A stretch of DNA of 38,370 nucleotides, taken from a bacterium. Its GTDB lineage: Bacteria > KSB1 > UBA2214. Below are positions 35,408 to 38,370 of this stretch, piece by piece. A program made the translations under genes and the position numbers. Within the stretch, counting starts at the first letter, position 1. Each line of letters opens with the position of its first letter. The notes below the pieces were generated by a model. It did not search any database. It was not told where the DNA came from and worked only from the letters and a program-made list of their open reading frames with translations. The DNA lies in contig JAKQKF010000015.1 of NCBI GenBank assembly GCA_029560815.1, positions 1-38,370 of the forward strand, read 5' to 3'.

Positions 35408-37096
35408 ATGCACAACACAACCCGACGTGATTTCATCATTAAAAGCGCGCAGGGAGGACTCGGCGCCGGCCTGCTCGCCTCCGCCGGCGGCATCATCCAG
35501 GGCTGCCGGCACCGCCACTTCGATCTGCTCATCGTCAATGCGAGCATATATGACGGCAGCGGAAGCGCGGCCCGGCGCGGGGATATCGGCATTCGCGGCG
35601 ACCGCATCGCCGCCATCGGACGCCTGCAGCGGGAGGGAGGCGCCATGGTCATCGACGCCCAGGGCCTTGCGGTCACTCCCGGTTTTGTCGATGTCCACAC
35701 CCATACCGACCTGCAGCTTCTGGCTGAACCCAAAGCCGAGAGCAAGATCCGCCAGGGAGTGACCCTGGAGATCGGCGGCAACTGCGGGGACTCGGTTTTT
35801 CCCCTCTCCGCGGCCGGGGCCGAGGAGGTGCAGGAGGAGTGGCGCCGGGAATATGGAATACAAGCCCGCTGGAGCGATCTGGCCGGCTTTTATGCGGCCA
35901 TCTCAGAGAAGGGGATCGCCCTCAATTATGCGACCCTGATCGGCCACAGCACCATCCGCACAGCCGTGCTGGGGGGCGAGAACCGTCCGCCCACCGCCGC
36001 CGAACTCGAGGCGATGAAAGGTTATCTGCAGGGCGCCCTTGAGCAGGGGGCCCTGGGGCTCTCCACAGGACTCGAATACACGCCCGGGGCTTTCGCCACT
36101 ACCGAGGAGATCATCGCGTTGTGCCAAGTGGTCGCCCGCCACAGCGGTGTTTACGCCACCCATATGCGCAACGAGGACCTCTTCGTCGAGGAGGCCCTGG
36201 ATGAAACCCTGCGTATCGGCCGCGCTTCCGGTGTGAGCGTGCAGGTCTCCCATTTCAAGGCCTGCCAGCAGCGCAACTGGCACAAGACCCCGAAGCTGCT
36301 GGCGGCGGTCGAGGCCGCCCGCCGGGAGGGGCTTAATGTGCACGCCGACCGCTATCCCTATACCGCCTACGCCACTTCGCTGAAAATGCTCTTTCCCCTG
36401 TGGGCGCGCGAGGGGGGAAATGCGGCTTTCGTCGAGCGCCTCAGGAATCACAAGCGCTTTGCAGAGATGGCTGGTTTTGTGCGGGACAAGATCGCCGCGA
36501 CCGGATCGTGGGCCTCGATTATGATCACCCAGGCCTACCTCTCGGGGAGGCGGGACTATCAGGGCAGGAACGTCGAGGAACTGGCGGCCGCGGCCGGAGA
36601 GGATCCCCTCGATTTCACCCGCTGCCTCCTCATCGAAGAGGAGGGCCAGGTGGGGATGTGCGGATTCAGTATGAGCGAAGAGGACACCCGGGCGACCTTC
36701 GCCGCTCCCTACACCATGGTCGGCTCGGATGGCAACGCCATCTCCCCCTCAGGCCTTCTCGGCCGGGGCACGCCCCACCCACGCTATTACGGCACTTTTC
36801 CGCGTTATCTCGGCCACTATGTTCGTGAAAAGAAGACTCTGCCCCTGGCCGAGGCGGTCCGCCGCATCACCGCGCTGCCGTGTGAAAAGTTTGGCATCAG
36901 GGAAAGAGGGCTGCTCAGGGAGGGCTTTTTTGCCGATATCGTCATCTTTGATCCGGTGACGGTCATCGACCGGGCTACTTTTGTCGAGCCGCACCAGTTC
37001 CCCCTGGGCATCGATTGGGTCATCGTCAACGGCAAGATCGTTGTGGCGGGAGGGGAGCAGAACGAAAATCTGCCCGGCCGCATTCTGCGCGCGTAA
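35408..37096 (+). CDS. Tat-exported D-aminoacylase-family amidohydrolase
   Basis: 562 residues. The N-terminus carries a twin-arginine signal (T-R-R-D-F-I-I-K, then a G/A-rich hydrophobic stretch and a Cys in I-I-Q-G-C-R that could be a lipobox-like site). The amidohydrolase domain has V-D-V-H-T-H-T-D (H97, H99), C126 in G-G-N-C-G, A-T-H-M-R-N-E, V-S-H-F-K, D-R-Y-P-Y-T-A and V-G-S-D-G-N-A, the ligand set of N-acyl-D-amino-acid deacylases, including the metal-bridging Cys. It hydrolyses N-acyl-D-amino acids or related dihydropyrimidine-like amides in the periplasm. Start has GGGAGG at 35395-35400. Divergent from the SSS symporter, so import of the released product is an attractive guess. Confidence 0.92.
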   Translation: MHNTTRRDFIIKSAQGGLGAGLLASAGGIIQGCRHRHFDLLIVNASIYDGSGSAARRGDIGIRGDRIAAIGRLQREGGAMVIDAQGLAVTPGFVDVHTHTDLQLLAEPKAESKIRQGVTLEIGGNCGDSVFPLSAAGAEEVQEEWRREYGIQARWSDLAGFYAAISEKGIALNYATLIGHSTIRTAVLGGENRPPTAAELEAMKGYLQGALEQGALGLSTGLEYTPGAFATTEEIIALCQVVARHSGVYATHMRNEDLFVEEALDETLRIGRASGVSVQVSHFKACQQRNWHKTPKLLAAVEAARREGLNVHADRYPYTAYATSLKMLFPLWAREGGNAAFVERLRNHKRFAEMAGFVRDKIAATGSWASIMITQAYLSGRRDYQGRNVEELAAAAGEDPLDFTRCLLIEEEGQVGMCGFSMSEEDTRATFAAPYTMVGSDGNAISPSGLLGRGTPHPRYYGTFPRYLGHYVREKKTLPLAEAVRRITALPCEKFGIRERGLLREGFFADIVIFDPVTVIDRATFVEPHQFPLGIDWVIVNGKIVVAGGEQNENLPGRILRA

Positions 37097-37160
37097 CCTG
37101 GGCATGAGGGTAGATGGTGCCGCTCAGAGGCAGATTTTTACGCGGCCCTGCATGGATTGT

Positions 37161-37175
37161 AGCCCGTATCGGGCT
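37161..37175 (-). terminator. Short hairpin after pentapeptide-repeat gene
   Basis: AGCCCG-TAT-CGGGCT dyad abutting the minus-strand stop codon, in the gap between convergent genes. No U-tract in either direction, so a weak candidate. The rest of 37097-37174 shows nothing recognisable. Confidence 0.35.
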
Positions 37176-37780
37176 CAGGAGCGGGCGGGCCCCGTTTTCA
37201 CTGCCGCTATCAACTTTTCCCCCTCCTGATCGAGAATCGCGCCGGTAAAATCGGCGGATTCCACGCCCCGGGCCTCGGCCAGGTTGCGGAGACGTGTGAG
37301 AATGGCCCCCCTGAAGATCGCTCCGCTCAGGTCGGCTCCGCCGAGATCGGCCTCGATGAGCACGGCGGAGGTGAGATCGGCGCCACGCAGGTCGGCGCCG
37401 CAGAGGGTGGCGCCGAATGGATTGGCCCCCTTGAGCGAGGCTCCCCGCAAATCAGCGCCGGTCAGATCGGCTTTCCAGAGGTTGGCTCCGCTCAGATCAG
37501 CCCCTGCCAGACCGGCATGGCTGAGGCTGGCGAAGGCGAGCCAGCTGCCCGAGAGATCGGCTCCACTGAGGTCTGCCCCACCGAGATCAGCCCTGCCGAG
37601 AGCGACGGCGTGCAGGTCGGCGGCGTGCAGATCGGTTCCGGCGAGATCAGCTTCAGTCAGGTAGGCCGGTCCTGCGCAGGCTCGGCCTCCGCTCTTCCTC
37701 TTCCATCCTGCATGCCCTGCGAGTATCACAGCCAGGGACACACCTTCGATCACGATATCTTGCGGATTTCTCAGTTTCAT
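37175..37780 (-). CDS. Pentapeptide-repeat protein
   Basis: 201 residues from ATG 37780 (AAGGA at 37790-37794 lies nine bases upstream; GTG 37786 is an alternative). A mildly hydrophobic N-terminal segment (V-S-L-A-V-I-L-A-G) is followed by roughly two dozen A-(D/N)-L-x-G-type pentapeptides from about residue 40 to 165, such as A-D-L-S-G and A-D-L-R-G, predicting a right-handed quadrilateral beta-helix. A break occurs at G-A-N-P-F. The C-terminal tail (R-N-L-A-E-A-R-G-V-E-S-A) is non-repetitive. Function of such proteins is mostly unknown; some mimic DNA and protect gyrase, but nothing here shows that. Codon-level repetition makes an antisense reading frame appear open. Confidence 0.88.
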   Translation of the reverse strand: MKLRNPQDIVIEGVSLAVILAGHAGWKRKSGGRACAGPAYLTEADLAGTDLHAADLHAVALGRADLGGADLSGADLSGSWLAFASLSHAGLAGADLSGANLWKADLTGADLRGASLKGANPFGATLCGADLRGADLTSAVLIEADLGGADLSGAIFRGAILTRLRNLAEARGVESADFTGAILDQEGEKLIAAVKTGPARS

Positions 37781-37851
37781 CGGCACTCATCCTTCAGAGG
37801 GGGGATGTGATTCCGCCGCCCCGGCCATAACCCGTTCCCGCCGCGCAGTGC

Positions 37852-38370
37852 TCAGGAGTATCTGATCCATTTCAACACCTCCGGGAGAGTGGGCTTTTTG
37901 CCGTACATGAGAAGACCGACCCGGAAGATGCGGCCGGTGAGCCAGATCAGAGCAAAGATCGAGGCGATCATCAGCACCACGCTCAGCGCCACCTGCCACA
38001 TCGGGGCGGCGCCGACGGAAATGCGCAGAAACATCAGCAGCGGCGTGAAGAAGGGGATCAGGGAGAGGATGACCGCCAGCGTGCTGTTGGGATTGTTGAG
38101 GATGAAAAACATGAACAGGAAGCCGAGCACAATCAGCATGGTCACCGGCCACTGCAGGCTCTGGGCATCGGCTTCATCGTTGACCAGGCTGCCGAGGGTG
38201 GCGTAGAGAGTGGCATAGATGAAATAGCCGAGCACAAAATAGACAAAGAAAGCGAGATAAACCGAAACAGAGACCGTGGGCAGCGGAATCTGGCCCGCTC
38301 CCGGAGCGAAATAGTTCATCATCACCATGCCATAGGCGGAAGCCAGCGCGATAAAGATCGCCCAGATGAG
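37852..38370 (-). CDS. ABC-2-type transporter permease, C-terminal part (truncated by window edge)
   Basis: Partial gene: the frame is open to base 38370, adding L-I-W-A-I-F-I-A-L-A upstream of the first internal Met, so the true start lies outside. At least four transmembrane helices are visible (Y-L-A-F-F-V-Y-F-V-L-G-Y-F, M-L-I-V-L-G-F-L-F-M-F-F-I, L-I-P-F-F-T-P-L-L-M-F-L and V-V-L-M-I-A-S-I-F-A-L-I-W). The conserved S-L-V-N-D-E-A-D-A-Q and P-F-F-T-P segments and the C-terminus G-L-L-M-Y-G-K-K-P-T-L-P-E are typical of NatB-like ABC-2 exporter permeases. Substrate unknown; the ATPase partner would be beyond the edge. Same strand as the pentapeptide gene, 71 bases apart. Confidence 0.88.
   Translation of the reverse strand, partial: LIWAIFIALASAYGMVMMNYFAPGAGQIPLPTVSVSVYLAFFVYFVLGYFIYATLYATLGSLVNDEADAQSLQWPVTMLIVLGFLFMFFILNNPNSTLAVILSLIPFFTPLLMFLRISVGAAPMWQVALSVVLMIASIFALIWLTGRIFRVGLLMYGKKPTLPEVLKWIRYS

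Noticed and set aside
35179..35781. 201-residue N-terminal extension of the second SSS symporter
   Set aside because: Lies antisense to the amidohydrolase and its promoter; transporter homology starts only after 35178.
37284..37664. Plus-strand frame with A-P-L-R-S-like repeats
   Set aside because: Complement of the pentapeptide-repeat gene; the periodicity is inherited from the real strand.

Overview
The window looks like a chromosomal fragment (GC-rich, roughly 60% by eye) from an uncultured Gram-negative bacterium of the FCB group, most like candidate phylum KSB1, Calditrichota or Ignavibacteria-type lineages. The grounds are a TonB-dependent receptor paired with a PorV/PorQ-family barrel, several secreted proteins ending in the FlgD-like/type-A sorting domain with the N-Y-P-N-P-F-N-P signature, and no SusD homologue. 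The lineage call is inference. No rRNA, tRNA, CRISPR array, transposase or phage gene was seen.

Bases 1-32,800 form a beta-mannan utilization locus. It opens with a LacI-family regulator (36-1043) and a secreted non-catalytic protein with three tandem CBM-like modules plus a CBM9-like module (1203-4232), closed by a strong terminator. An outer-membrane uptake block follows: TonB-dependent receptor (4445-7444), PorV-family barrel (7465-8538) and a 1202-residue secreted protein with acidic N-G-I-D-D-type repeats (8562-12170). A dense, partly overlapping gene run comes next: parvulin-type foldase lipoprotein, GH5, AGE-family (cellobiose/mannobiose 2-epimerase-like) enzyme, GH130 mannosylglucose phosphorylase, GH2 beta-mannosidase and an SSS sodium symporter. 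A third block carries large secreted enzymes: a DUF5060/GH5-like protein, a CE8 pectin methylesterase lipoprotein on the opposite strand, an SGNH esterase with a CBM32-like domain, a GH5_7-type mannanase and a GH26 mannanase, ending at a 17-bp-arm bidirectional terminator.

Inferred flow: GH26, GH5 and the esterase attack acetylated (gluco)mannan or galactomannan at or outside the cell surface. The CBM protein and the TonB/PorV complex bind and import oligosaccharides. In the periplasm the GH2 and GH5 enzymes trim them. The SSS symporter would carry mannobiose or mannose into the cytoplasm. There the epimerase converts mannobiose to mannosylglucose and GH130 phosphorolyses it to mannose-1-phosphate and glucose. 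The LacI regulator is the obvious candidate sensor.

Bases 32,800-38,370 are a different neighbourhood: a second, larger SSS symporter with an unusual extramembrane insertion and a 77-residue two-TM partner (minus strand), a divergent Tat-exported D-aminoacylase-type amidohydrolase with a well-formed promoter, a pentapeptide-repeat protein, and the C-terminal part of an ABC-2 permease running off the right edge.

No gene-free stretch exceeds about 230 bases. The intergenic gaps hold terminator hairpins, a dispersed G+C-rich repeat ahead of the foldase gene, and a possible leader ORF ahead of the CBM protein.
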